Positions 21,347-32,960 of a stretch of 64,000 nucleotides of DNA are shown here, piece by piece. The position numbers were made by a program, and so were the translations under genes. The stretch's first letter is position 1. Each line of letters starts with the position of its first letter. The stretch is taken from the NCBI GenBank assembly GCA_036873135.1, contig JAPTYO010000020.1, positions 3,030,081-3,094,080 on the forward strand, in the 5' to 3' direction. Under the pieces are notes generated by a model, which searched no databases, was not told the DNA's origin, and saw only the letters and a list, made by a program, of their open reading frames with translations. Source of the stretch: Clarkia xantiana subsp. parviflora. Taxonomy: Eukaryota; Streptophyta; Magnoliopsida; Myrtales; Onagraceae.

Positions 21347-24113
21347 TTAAACTCCAGGGGCTGAATCTTCGGAAGGCTTTGGAGGGGCAGACTCATCGGC
21401 GTCTTCGGAGGAGCTTTCGGAAGGGAGGTTGAGATACGTTTCTGCGGCTGGGCCGAGAGTCTTGGACTTCCTCAAGTCGATGGAGTCCCCATAAGTCTCA
21501 TTAAGCTCTTCAACAATATCGAGGATGGCGTTCTGCAGATCCTCTTGACAATGTTTCGCCGCATCCTCCTTGAAGTCCTCCGAGCTTCGGTACTCCTCGC
21601 GGCCTCGGACCTTCGCATTTGTTAATTGGGCGGAGTGATCCGCCCTCGCCTCTTCTAGCTCCGCGATGGCCCTCTGCTTCTCGAGCTTCAGCCGCTCAGC
21701 AGTTTCCTGCAACGCTGCCTTCTCGAAGGCAAACTGGCCCCGATCCGCCATGGCCGCCTGCTGCTCCCTCTTGAGCGAGCTCTCAAGACTTAGAATCTGC
21801 CGCTGTTGGGATTGAGCCTCTTGAGTAAGCTTGGCTCGGAGCTCCTCGGCCCGCTGCCTATCATCCTCGGCCTGCTGCCTGATCTCTTCGGCCCGCTCCT
21901 CAGCTCGCCTTTCGCCCTCCTCCGCTCGGAGCCTTGACGTCTCGGAGGCAGCTAGGTCCTCCTGGAGCTTGGTCAAGCTCTCGAGGTTGGAGTTGGCCCG
22001 CTCTCGCTCCAAAGCCTCCCGCAAAGACAGGATGTAGCCGAAGCAACGATCCTGGTCCGCGATTTCCTGAAAACAAAATGTAGCTTAGTACTCAAAAATC
22101 GGAACGCCCCCAGATGAACAAAAAGAAAAATTCACTTACCTCTATCCGACGGACAGCCATCTGCCGGATGTCAGCATCGATGTCTTCCCCTTCCAGAGAA
22201 AGGGGACGCCTCAAAGAGGGCGGGACCGAGCCCGACACCAAATGCAAGGCCAGGTTCTTCTCCTGGCACCCCCGACGCAGAGGGATCCCCTGGAGGGACT
22301 CCACTGGTCTCCAAGGTTCGGAGCCCTGGTCCGAGGAGAAGGCCTGATAGTAGTCCCCGTCCAAAGGGAACGGAGGTACTACCAGGCGGGGCTCCTCAGC
22401 TTCCTCGCTCACTCGAGCTTCGGGAGTCGCACCCCTAACTGGCGAGGATGGTGGAACAGAGGACGATGGCGGCGTGGTAGGAAGTGGAGAGGCCTTCCCA
22501 CCAGATGACTTCACGGGAGTCAGCCTCGACTTCCCTCGGAGGATGAGGCCTTCCTCCTCAGCTCGATCATCGGAAGGGGAGTCCTCCAAGCTGGTCACCC
22601 GACCAAATTCGCCCCGGGCTTCCGTCGGGGCATCTTCCACCACCGGCTCCGCTGCAGGCGCGGAGTCTGAGGCAGGTGCAGCAGGGGCGACGTCCGCAGG
22701 ACCTGCAGCGGGGCGAACAAGTCGAGGGATTAATGTGATATCGGTGTGCCAGATTAAACGACGCTCCATATATCTTTCTTTGCCGAAAAAGTCATAATAG
22801 CCCGCCTCGAGAACATGTGGAGTTTCCCCCCGAAGGATATTCCTAACATCTCTAATCCGTCCTTCCATATCGGAGGCCTGAAGATCCTGAGGTACTAACT
22901 CTCTATATCTCTTTATAGCACGAAAGACTGCCTTACCTTCTTTTTCGGAGCGAACGCCGAAGGCGGTCCTGACCACGTCCGCGTTAGTCCGCCCCTCGGA
23001 GGTGGGGGCAGACCTGGGAGCCTCGGAGGTCCTTGCCTTCTTCTTGGACGGCCCCAACGGGGCAGAAATCTTTCGGTGGGAAGACTTCTTCTTGCGCTTC
23101 AATGAGTGGGAGGCATCGGTATCCTCCTGAAATAGACGGGCGGTCAGCGATGTTCGAGGGGCTGTAAGCAGTGAAAAAGAAACAATTAGAAGATTACCCA
23201 GAGAATTACATTGGAAACACCGTCACGAACTGTTCCCCCGGAATTGGGATCGATCAGCATGATCCCAATCTTGACCCGCTGTCGGTCAGTGACAGAAGTA
23301 GCCTCGAAGGGTCGGTAGCCCTTCTCCCAGCGACGAGCCTGGATGAGCATCAAGGCCCTCTTGGTCTGCTCCGACCATGAACGAAAAGGCACGGGGGGAT
23401 CAGCCTCCACGACGGTCTTCGGCCACTCGATGGGACCAGGCTGAATGAAGAAATATTGCCCCTTCCAATTAGCATTATCGTTCCCTTTGTCGGAGATGAT
23501 GGCCCGTTCCTTGCAGATCTTCCAGGACACCTTCCTGTCCCAGCCCAGCTCCCTATATTGCTCGTCGGTCCCCTCGGGCTGGCGGGGGGTAAAGGAGCAA
23601 ATTCCGTCCTTGTTGCAGGTCATCTTGTAGAGAACCCGCCAAAGCTCCAGGGAATAGCTCCAATCTTCCCCATTAATATCACACCACACCTGGAAAGCAA
23701 TCCATGTACGGATTGCGTGTGGAGAGAAAGTCGTGGGGTACGTCTTATAATGGTTACACAGCTCCACCCAACTCGGACAGAAGGGCAGTCGAATCCCTGC
23801 ACTAATCTGCCCTGGGGAGATGAACACCTCATCTCCTTTGGGGAGCGTAATTTCAGGCTCGCGAGAATCGAATTTGTCATAAGGATAGCGGGCCCCGAAG
23901 GAGGATTCAAAAATGCCACACTCTCTACGAGCCCTATCAAAGCTAATGGGCGCGAGCGTGTTCTTGAGATACTTGAAGACGAAGGGTTGGCCAACAGTAG
24001 CAGATCCCTCGGCTGAAAATCGTCGAGGGAAGGAAAGAAGGAAAAATTGAAACCTAAAGAAAACCGAAGATGAAAAGGAAAAGAGCAATAGGATGAAGAG
24101 TCTTACCAGACAT
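21347..24113 (-). CDS. Antisense spliced gene inside the gypsy element
   Basis: A minus-strand gene with four exons. Exon 1 is 24113-24107 (ATG TCT G) with donor GTAAGA; the intron ends ttttcag at 24013. Exon 2 starts at 24012 and ends at 23198 (donor tgg/gtaatc, acceptor tttcag at 23127) or at 23221 (acceptor cttacag at 23162). Exon 3 ends at 22140 with donor gtaagt. Exon 4 is 22066-21347 (acceptor ttttcag). Both versions keep frame throughout, giving 842 or 846 aa. The N-terminal half (motifs LPFCPSWVELCNHYKTYP, WIAFQVWCDINGEDWSY) looks like the plant 'putative gypsy-type transposon' family often found antisense in Tat elements. Exon 3 opens with a Lys/Arg-rich, NLS-like segment (KRKKKSSHRK, SKKKAR) and then a Ser/Pro/Glu-rich stretch. 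Exon 4 is a long Glu/Arg/Ala heptad-rich coiled coil ending in an acidic tail. Function is unknown; a nuclear, self-associating protein is an inference. It converges with pol without overlapping it. Confidence 0.8.
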
Positions 24114-24251
24114 AGTGGTTGGAGTGGTCGTGATCGGAAAAGCTTGAATTGCTCGAATCGCCGGTGAAAACTCGATATTTGGAGAATCAGAGCTCTTGGA
24201 TCGCAAAGAAGGAGAGGTAAAAGAAAGGTGAAACAGTGCCTAGGGTTAGGG

Positions 24252-24259
24252 TTTTATAA
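24252..24259 (-). promoter_or_regulatory. TATA-like box for the antisense gene
   Basis: The minus strand reads ttataaaa about 140 bp upstream of the antisense ATG at 24113, followed by the 5'UTR-like sequence ccctaaccctagg. It supports an own promoter rather than LTR read-through; transcription start not shown. Confidence 0.5.
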
Positions 24260-24656
24260 GAAACAAAGAGGAACTGAAGAGGTGGACAATCAAAGCCACG
24301 GGACTCGAAACGATTCAATCATGATCGTCCAAGGAAAAACGTGCCAATTCGAAAAATAGGAACGGTTTTAATCTGAACCGTCAGGACGCATGGGACGGAT
24401 AAGACAAGAAATAATGACGTATTGGAACGGTTGAAAAGTGCTTTTTCAGCAGATAGGCGTGCAGAGCCCGAAACGTTCCCTCATCTCCCATCAGCATTAA
24501 ATGCTGGTCTGATCAAGAAATCCCTTCGAATACAAACAAGATCCCAGAGGATCTCGAAAAGATCCAAGGCAATGGCCTCCGACATTCTACACGAAGGCCT
24601 CCGATGAGGATGTGAAAGAGTCCGACGTTGGAAGACGCGACGCACTATAAGTCCCT
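24260..24656. other. Non-coding region before 3' LTR
   Basis: No gene seen in either strand. It would contain any distal promoter elements of the antisense gene. Confidence 0.4.
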
Positions 24657-24659
24657 CAC

Positions 24660-24673
24660 GTCTTGGGGGCAAA
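24660..24673 (+). other. Polypurine tract
   Basis: ttgggggcaaa immediately precedes the 3' LTR. The older Tat element has the near-identical ttgggggcaag at the same place (41729-41739). Confidence 0.75.
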
Positions 24674-25321
24674 TGATGGGCCCCGGCGGAGGCCGTTAGG
24701 CCCCTTAACGATTAACAAACGGCGCTTAGGCCCGTTGGGCTAGGAGCTGGGGTGCTGGAGGGCTAAGGGCTCCGACGGAAGGAGGCCCCGACATTGAATG
24801 GCCCCAAGTCAGCCTGACTCCGATAGATGAGGGCCCCGAAGATATCGGACCTGGACATAGTCGGTCCCGATATAAGAGTGGAGTCCACTCCCCGATTCCG
24901 AATCCTCAACGATGCAGCTTGGGGGTCTCCGATATTGATCAAGACTTGCCAGTAAGAGCACAATCCCGAGGATCTCGCCACGATTACAGTAGTGGTATAA
25001 TGGGCGAGATTTGGGGGATGCGAATAACCGCGCAAGATACATGGCCAGATACACGGCGAAATATGTGGGATAATGGATCACGATCCAACCGCCTAATCAG
25101 GTAACTGGGATAGCCTTTCCTCTATAAAAGGAGGGAAGCTATTCCAGATTAGGGTTACGTTTTACACATACACACATATTGCTTGCCTGCTCGGTTGACT
25201 GCCGTACTTACGTTAAGCATCGGAGAGGGATTCTGGGCCGCTGCCCTCTATTCCCCTTCTGCAGGATTGCGAGGAGCTAAGGAATCCGTCACCGTAACCG
25301 GAGTTCCGCCGTGATCCAACA
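24674..25321 (+). repeat. 3' LTR (648 bp)
   Basis: Same length and sequence as 14422-15069, followed by the target duplication tcata at 25322-25326. Confidence 0.95.
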
Positions 25322-25326
25322 TCATA

Positions 25327-27175
25327 CAATAAATCGAGTTAGATGGCTCGGCTTGACTCGAGCTCGTGTTGAGCATAATCTCCAATACTTGGTAATGAAT
25401 TCTTGCAAAACGAGTCATGGACTATATTAATTGAATCACGCGTTATTGAATAGTAGCACTTTTGATAATTGAGATAACTAAAAAGTTATAAAAAAATTTA
25501 AGATACTAAAAGATAAATAGTCGATATTAAAAAAATATTATTCACTAGATAATAAACCCTAAAATATTTTGTAAATACAACTCCATAACAGTTAGTCAAG
25601 TAAACATGTACTTAGCATACTGTTTATTATATGACTAACTACTTGTTTAGCTGTAATTCTGTAAATATGATTCTCAATTTCACAATTTAAAAAAAAAAAA
25701 AAAACCATTCTTAACCTCCTTAAGAATGACCATTCGTCATTCACTATTTATATTCAATTAACTAAATACACAGTAAAATTTAATTAAAAAAAACCAATCC
25801 AAAACTAGTTTTGGGACAATATAAAATCGGTACTACAGAAGTATAATAACGATTTTGATTTGATTCACTCATTCTGGACTTGGTCTGGTTCGGATCAGTT
25901 TCGTTCCGGTCCTATTCAATTCCATTTTTCCCTAAACAATGTTCATACTCTTCTATTCATGTAGGATGGTACCATATATTTGAACAATCAGGCCAGTCAG
26001 ACTCTCCGCATTGACCCTTAATTAGCAGGAGGATGTCACGTAGGTATATATAGTATAGTATTTTGTCAAAGTTATGCAATTTCAAATTTGGATTTACAAT
26101 ACGACGCCACCGCAATGCTCGCCGGGAACAAGTACGTGAAAGCGATGCTTCCATGTGAGAATTTTCAAAATTTCCCCCTACGAAGTGCTAAAACTAAAAG
26201 TCTCTCTGACTACCAAAAAAAAAAGTGAATATTATTATTATATAAATAAAAAAGGAAAAATTGCAGAGGAAATCCACGTGGCACGTGGGTACCACTATGA
26301 GTGGACATAACGTGAAGACGTTCCGTTAGAGTAGAGCCCACAATCAGTCTGTTTTGCCCTTGGAGTAAAGTTCAACCGGCCATGCATGACGAGGGTATCT
26401 TTGGGCATTCAAGATTATAGAACGAATATGCTAAGACAGGTTTGGTGTGTTGTAATATTAAAGGATACATATTTTCGTGGTTTAAATCAGAGACATGTTT
26501 TTCTAAGTAACTCTACTACTATAAAAAAATATGTTTGATGTCTCTCTTCATCAAGCTAAACATTTTTTAAAAGGTTATGGAGAAATAAAATCCAACTGCA
26601 TCGTCATTAACCATCTAGATTAAGTGGATTCCGCCTCATTTTTGTGGAAAAAACTTAACATGAATAGTGATTCTCATTGAAACCTAAAAAAAATTTGAAA
26701 CTATAGGAGTAATTCGTGACTACAATAGGAGGTGAATCTCCGTGTTTTCTCGCAATTTAGAATGGCCAACTATTATTTCTCAAGTGAAGTGTGACATATA
26801 TAAAATTATGCATGTTTATCATGAAGCCAACTCTGTTGTAGATGCTTTGGCGCCTAGGATTGGAGTTTTGCAGTATTCCTGTTTTGCAATGCACGGTGTC
26901 CCGCCTAGACTAGTTCGGTTATGTATGTTTAACGATATTATTAAAATTTATAAACCCCGTATGATTAAGAATGCTTATCCTTATTTAGTACTTTAGTGAA
27001 TGATGTAAATAATTTTTGTTTACTCTTTATCTTAAAATAAATATTAAGAGCATCCAATCCAATCTATCTCCCGATTAGATTTGTTTATTTATTATTTATT
27101 TATATTTTATATTACGTCGGTAAATAGAAATAACAAGAAATAACGTCTTAAGATTTTTTTTGGAGCAATGTTTTG
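25327..27175. other. Intergenic stretch, mostly non-coding
   Basis: Contains a gagctcg/ctcgag-rich patch at 25335-25370, a poly-A run near 25689, and a ggtccggttcggatcagtttcg patch near 25880-25920. Apart from the LINE-like remnant at 26742-26996 no gene was recognised. Confidence 0.5.
26742..26996 (+). pseudogene. RNase H-like fragment, LINE-type
   Basis: An open frame of 84 codons. The segment HVYHEANSVVDALA resembles the C-terminal end of the plant RNase H domain found in LINEs and RNase H-like plant proteins (usual form VYREANSVADALA). The rest shows no match I can name, and there is no upstream RT. It is probably a short decayed LINE tail. Confidence 0.45.
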
Positions 27176-28096
27176 TAGTGGTGAGCATGGATCGGTCCTA
27201 AATTAGGACCGGTCTAGGACTGTTAAAATTCATTTGAAATTGACCTAATCCATTTCGGTCCTGAACCGGTCCATGACCATGACCGTTTGAAACAGTCTCG
27301 GTCTTAACGGTCTTGGTTTCGGACCATGTCCGTTAGGACCGTTAGGTCTAGAACCATTTAAAAAAATCATTTTTTTTTATCGAAAAATCTGAATTTATTT
27401 TTTAGATACCAATATATAATTATCTCATTTCTTCAAATGCGTAAAAAAAAATTTTAACAAATAATTTAACACATTGCACATGAGAGTTAGTTAACTATCA
27501 AAATTTAAAAGTCAATTTAATATTTAAAATGTTGGGTTAATCATTGCCTCGATTTTTTTTAAACATTAAATAAAATTTACAATATTTTTAGAATCTCTTC
27601 AATAATTATAAAAGTTTGTTTTCTAATTTCTCAAAAATATTTGCACATATTTGCACGGTCACGACCTCTTTGGTCCCAGTCCATGACCGTTAAGAGCGAT
27701 AAGGACCACTAGGACCGATAATGATTCTTTTTAATCAATTTTTCAAAAAAATAATATCAAAATTGATTATATACATTTATATATATTATCTTGTTTCTTA
27801 TAATATTTAAAATATATTATAAATGAATGACAAATGGGCTTATGCCTTATTGTACACATGAACTGAGATGTAGGAGCTTGGGCTTTCTTCATTAAAATTT
27901 AAAAGAAAAAAAATTAATTAATTAATTCGGTTCGGTCCTGATCTCCATAAACCTTAACGATCTAGGACCGAATCAAGTCCAGGACCGATGAGAAGGTCCA
28001 ATAGACATGGACGTGAAATGCACCGGTCCTTATCAGTTCGATTCTGGACCGGTCCCGGACTTGGATCGGTTCAAACGAACATTTTGCTAACCCCTA
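27176..28096. mobile_element. Non-autonomous hAT-like element
   Basis: Left end tagtggtgagcatgg; right end, inverted, taggggttagcaaaa. TAGNGGTNAGCA ends are common for plant hAT elements. Flanking octamers atgttttg and ttgtttga could be a decayed 8-bp target duplication. Interior blocks near both ends are full of accggtcc/ggaccggt motifs. No transposase frame. Confidence 0.6.
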
Positions 28097-28404
28097 TTGT
28101 TTGAATATTTTACCTCATTTCAAATTGAAGAGATGCTTGGTTCTTGGCCCTATTGGATTCATGTTGGTTTCTGTTCAGCAAAAAGAAAAATTAGTTCCAA
28201 ATTTAATATAAAATGGCATGTTTGATTGTATGTATTAACTAATACATGTATTAGTTAAGTATCGACTAAGATATTCTAATACATGCTTAGCTAATACAAT
28301 GTTTGATTGAATCATGTATTAGGATATCCTAATACAATGACTAAAAGACCTAAATGCCCCTAAATATATATATACATTTTTTTTAATTATTATTATAATT
28401 GAAG

Positions 28405-28592
28405 TTCGGCCGGAGGCCGCCGGAGTCCGGACGGAGATCGCCAGAGTCTGGCTGGGGTTCGCCGGAGGTCGCTGGAGTCCAGCCGGGGGTCGCCGGAGTA
28501 CGGCTGGGGTCGCCGGATTCCGGCTGGAGGTCGCCGGTGTCCGGCCGGAGGTCGCCGGTGTCTGGCCGGGGGGTCGCCGGAGTCCGGCCGTA
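28405..28592 (+). repeat. GC-rich 21-bp minisatellite
   Basis: Eight to nine imperfect units of about 21 bp (ggaggtcgccggtgtccggcc type). An open frame across it just repeats a 7-residue motif (RRSPVSG) and is not considered a gene. Confidence 0.8.
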
Positions 28593-28728
28593 GTTGGTGT
28601 TGTTGTTATATATATATTAAATAAGGTTAATGGTATATTGGTCGTTAGGTACTATATATTAGCTAATACGAGTGTCTTAACTAATACATGATTTACTATA
28701 GAAATTAGTATTAGCTAATACTCATGTA

Positions 28729-29648
28729 CAGTGGCGGATCTTGCTAATTAAACGCGGTGACGAACGTCACCTCATTATCGAGTATTTCTAGTGAGATTCT
28801 AAGTTTATTCCTTAATAAAAATATACCACCGATCCTCATTATTAAGGTGTAAGATCCTCATTATTTTGTGTGAAACACTAATACCCTATTATTTTGTCTG
28901 AAACACTAAGAGCTCCATTATTATTTTATAAGACCTCGTTATTATTTTGTGACACTATCATTCAATCCATTCAGAAAAAGGTTCAATAAATTTAAATTTG
29001 AGGCTTTTGACTTAAAGAGTATTTCTATAAGTTTTATTATTCATCTCTCATTTGCTAGATTATAAAATTATAGTTATTCTAATCTAATGTACTCCATGAG
29101 GAGGTCCAATAAGTATAAGAATATATTTCATACAATATGTTTGAAAAAGATGGTTTTTAATACAAATATGTTTTACAATGTACAACATGTTTCAAAACAA
29201 TGGTAATCGATACTCATTTCAATCACCCGTTCAAATTTGTCGTCAAATACATTTTAAACTTCCAAAATTAACCAAATACTTTTCTAAATATTAAAATAAA
29301 GACATATTAACGTATACAAGTGTTATAATATGGTCCTGACTCCTGACTCAACTCAACTGATCCACAACCGGTTTTGATCCAATTTGACTCAATGATAACA
29401 TTTGCATAAGCAATTAAGGCTAAGTTGTGATAGTTTAAAAACTACTTAGTAATATTATTAATTTGAAATGTATTTAATGATAAATTGGATAAATAATTGA
29501 AAAAAAGTACAAATTATCATCGTTTTAAAACATGTATTATCTACGAAATTTTTCCTAACAAAATTGTTATATCTTTATAATTATTTATTTATTTTTTTGT
29601 TTTTTTGCATAACGTATCCTCATTACGAACCTCCTGAATCCGCCACTG
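28729..29648. mobile_element. Non-autonomous hAT element, 920 bp
   Basis: Ends are cagtggcggatcttg and, inverted, cagtggcggattcag, the typical CAGNGGCGGA end of plant hAT elements. Flanking octamers ctcatgta (28721-28728) and cttatgta (29649-29656) differ by one base and form the 8-bp target duplication. No transposase is encoded. Confidence 0.85.
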
Positions 29649-29745
29649 CTTATGTATTAGCTAATACCAACACAAAAGCAAAACAAACAAAATATTAACT
29701 AAGACATGTATTAATATATCCTAATACGCGCAATCAGACATACCC

Positions 29746-30480
29746 TAAATCTTCAAGTCTAGTTTAATGTATGATAATTTAACCATTCGAACCGGTAACC
29801 CCAGTCACCAGTTTTCACGGTCCGACGACCGCTGATTCACTAAACAGAGAGTTTGGTTTAACAAACAATATGAACCTTTCAATTAGGGTGTGGCTAAAAG
29901 AATTCGTCAATAATTTAAGTTGATTTCTCACTTGATAGATCAAATTCATTGAAATTTATATAAAAAAATAATGAAAGAATATAACAGTTATATTACACAT
30001 AATAAACCCATAACCAAATTTCCTTAAAATGTCACTGAAGTCCTATTTACATCATTCACAAGATATTGTCCTTTAAAATATAAATACATCTAGCCTAGTA
30101 GATAGATGTTATTGATGTGATTAACAATACCAGTTCAAGTGTCTTACCTCTTGATTTCGATTTTCGAACTAAAGTTGACTTCTATTACTGTTGATTAAAA
30201 AAAATTAATGCTTTTTATTTTTGATTTTATAGTATCAACTTTAAAAACTTCAATATGCTCTTACTGTAGATGGATTTCAGTAACTGCTCTTAATTTTAGT
30301 AAAAGCTTCAACAAATAGCACAGAGATATAAATATGAGTGAAATCATGTTTAAGAAATTTATGTTGCTGGTCGAATTAATCACTTGCCAGTATATGTTTG
30401 AGTACTTAATTATCAAAAAAATTAAAGCTAAGGACCAAATATGGTAGTTTTTCATTTTTCTTCCAGAATAATAAATAAAT
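29746..30480. other. Intergenic stretch upstream of COX16-like gene
   Basis: AT-rich with no recognised gene. A weak tRNA-like segment near 30090-30175 is not convincing as a SINE. Confidence 0.5.
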
Positions 30481-31263
30481 ACCAGTTGTTTCTGATTTCC
30501 CGCCGAAACGGCGTCGTTTCTCGATTGGCTCTCTCGTCCTCCTGCTCCCATTCCCGTCGACGGTAGCCTTCTTCTTCTTCGATTGATTTTAAACTCAATC
30601 ATTGGTACAGATCTTCTCGTTTCACATATTGTATCTGTTATGGTGCGGGTGCTAATTTAGTCGGCTTTTTGATCCTATTCCTCGACCACGGAGATCCGCG
30701 TTGTTTTCGAATCAGGTTTTTGGTTTGAACTTACTCTTGATCGTCCAGCCCTAGAAGTTTGAACTAGTTTTAGGTTCTTGATATAAGCAAATGTCGCTGA
30801 TAATCAACAGAAGGCGAGTAAATTTCATGAATTAGGGTTAGGATCTTAAAAAATATAATCTTTTTATTGTTCATATTTATAGAGAAGTGGCATCTCTAGG
30901 GTTGATTTCTTCTGTTTCTTTGACGACCTGCTAATTTTCATTGTTGCTGCACATAAAATACTCATTTTCTCAGGCTCTATGTATTTTCAAATTCTGGATT
31001 GATCTTTCACTTTGAATAGCAATTGAACTATTGATGGATTAGTTTGTATTTCAGACTTGGGAACGTTTTACCATATTCTGATTTTGCTCTTTAGCGTATT
31101 CTCATTAGTTTCGAGCAATAAATACCAAGCTGTAGAAGAAAGGTGGTAAGGCTAATGTGAATTTCATCCCTATTATCAAGGGAAGAAGACACTATTAAGA
31201 TGTGGAAGAAATTCCTAATACTATTTCCCTGTGATGTTGAAATCTTGATTTGTGTATCAACAG
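30481..31263 (+). promoter_or_regulatory. Likely promoter edge, 5' UTR and 5' UTR intron
   Basis: At 30501-30520 cgccgaaacggcgtcgtttc contains the aaacggcgtcgttt palindrome-like motif common near starts of plant housekeeping genes. A CT-rich leader follows. A 5' UTR intron probably ends at 31263 (tatcaacag) four bases before the ATG; the donor may be at about 30604 (attg/gtacag). Confidence 0.45.
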
Positions 31264-31267
31264 TGAA

Positions 31268-32135
31268 ATGACGGACCCTGCAGCAGCAACCGGAAGATCC
31301 CGGAAAAATACCACCAGTGGTGTTATTGAGAAGTCAGCTTCTTCATTCAAAAGATGGGGTAGGAAGTATCCCTTCATTAGATATGGGCTGCCTATGATAT
31401 CACTGACTGTGATCGGTTCATTTGGTCTCGGCCATCTCTTGCAAGGCAGGTCAGCTCCATCCTTTCGCTATCGTTAATTCCCAGGTGTAGAATGATTCAT
31501 CGAATAAACTAAGCAGTTGAATTATCAGCATTAGCATCTTTTGTCCAAAATATGTTCATCAGCTTACACATTTATGATATTTGCTAGGTAGCAATGCCCT
31601 TTATTATTTGACATTAGCATCTCTACTAGGAAATGAGTTGCCCTGCAAATTTTTTTCTGGTCAGTGCAGAGTCGTTTTTTGGTTCTATCGCCTATGTTTC
31701 TAGATTGGTTGTGAAATTTATTAGTATCGATCTGATGTCCACATGTAGAAAACTAGAAATATTGCAGTTTAATTTATAGAACATATGAAATGCTGCTTGA
31801 TCTCATAAGAAATTGCTGCTAACACGGATATGCTTGTTTCGGGTCAGCAAGGATATTGCTAAAGTAAGAGACAATCAAGAGTGGGAGATCATTGAGCAAA
31901 GGAAAGCCTTGTCAAGAACGGGACCTATCGAATATAAGCCGAAGAAGCTTTCACTGGAAGAGGAGTTAAAGGTCAGTAATTTATGATCTCAACTGCTTTT
32001 TTTGTTGTTGCTGAAAATGTTATCTATTGCTTGATGTATGTGGTTTTTGTTTAATTTTCTGTATAGGCTTTAAATGCCAAGGTGGATATAAACAACTACG
32101 AGTACAAGCCTATACCTAAACCAACAGAAGTGTAG
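31268..32135 (+). CDS. COX16: COX16-like cytochrome c oxidase assembly protein
   Basis: Three coding exons, 31268-31449, 31848-31971 and 32067-32135, join in phase (182+124+69 nt) to 124 aa. COX16 family proteins sit in the mitochondrial inner membrane and help cytochrome c oxidase (complex IV) assembly, especially maturation of COX2. Seen here: a short Ser/Thr-rich N terminus; the conserved [18 protein letters not shown] segment (about residues 26-43); a single membrane helix at about 39-58 ([12 protein letters not shown]); then a charged tail with [15 protein letters not shown] and EYKPKK. The size and single helix fit the family. Introns are 398 and 95 bp with GT/AG ends. The start is the first ATG after a likely 5' UTR intron. 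Nothing looks broken, so it is probably functional. Confidence 0.85.
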
Positions 32136-32369
32136 TGTAGCTGCAGAGCCAGTTTGCTGCTTGCGAGAAATCCTTAGTTCCTTGTTTGGTCACTTTGTCT
32201 CTTCAGTGCTTGATTTGCATTTTACACAACAAAATGTGAGTCGATTCCCTTTGAAGGGCAGTTTTGTAATTTCGGTGAACCTTATATAACACTATTCTTA
32301 TGTAACATAAGGTTTGGCAGTCACATTGACATTTGTTTAACAGTTTGGATCTAATTAAATTTTATAACC

Positions 32370-32960
32370 TGATCACACTTGTAAATTCGAAAGCATTTTA
32401 GCCAAGCACTATGTAATGACTTAGGCTGGCTAATATGCAATCGACTACATTTGCATTTGAATTTACAGCCATTGGATATCGACTAGTTTAAGTTTTATCC
32501 CCTGATTTAACGGTTGTAAATTCGAGTGAATTTTAACCAAGCGCTATGTAATGAGTTAGGTTAAAATGCAGTCGATTGCATTTACAGTTGAATTTGATCA
32601 GGAACATCGAGGCAACCATATTGAAATTTGTGTACAATCACATTAAGATTTGTGTATTAATTAAGATTTGCCTAAAATCCGATTCATTATATTTTATATC
32701 ATAATTTAAAGAATTGTGATAGACGTTCCGAGACTTACGTTCCGAGTACAATCCGACAAGAGACAATGGCAATAGAAGTAATATTCCACAACTTTTGTGG
32801 CATTTACATTGACTCTCTCATTCGGCACATGTCGGATGTTTATAATCGGAACATAAATCATTTCCGTAATTTAAATGTTATAAATTTGACTGCATTTTAG
32901 CTATCTCTATCTAATGAGTTGACTAAAATGCAGTCAAATTTATAATCATTAATTAAATTA
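32370..32960. repeat. Three related foldback (hairpin) elements
   Basis: Similar units lie at about 32378-32470, 32510-32595 and 32868-32960. Each reads taaatt-gactgcattttag, a loop with ctatgtaatgagttag, then the inverted arm ctaaaatgcagtc-aattta. The third has perfect arms of about 21 bp that extend imperfectly to nearly 40 bp. They look like a small MITE/foldback family clustered in the COX16-like 3' flank. Confidence 0.65.

Larger units (their letters stand above)
14422..25321 (+). mobile_element. Complete young Ty3/gypsy element, Tat lineage
   Basis: A 10.9-kb element bounded by 648-bp LTRs at 14422-15069 and 24674-25321, which I compared base by base and found no difference. Flanking 5-bp duplications are perfect. 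It holds one intact gag-pol frame (15137-20695), a 51-bp tandem array, a spliced gene on the opposite strand (24113-21347) and a purine tract before the 3' LTR. The second, archaeal-type RNase H before integrase is a hallmark of the Tat clade (Ogre/Retand/Grande relatives). Identical LTRs, an unbroken frame and intact duplications suggest very recent insertion. Confidence 0.95.
28214..29745. mobile_element. TIR element hosting a nested hAT element
   Basis: Left end (ggcatgtttgattgtatgta with tattaactaatacatg) recurs inverted at the right end (ggtatgtctgattgcgcgta). taatac/gtatta motifs repeat through the subterminal regions. It resembles Tourist/Harbinger-type MITEs; right flank taa and left flank aaa may be the 3-bp duplication. 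Without the 920-bp insertion it would be about 600 bp. Confidence 0.55.

Noticed and set aside
23456..24016. 186-codon plus-strand frame
   Set aside because: Shadow of antisense exon 2; no family match.
28399..28593. Open frame with repeated RRSPESG units
   Set aside because: It is the translation of a 21-bp minisatellite within a transposon; no gene signals.
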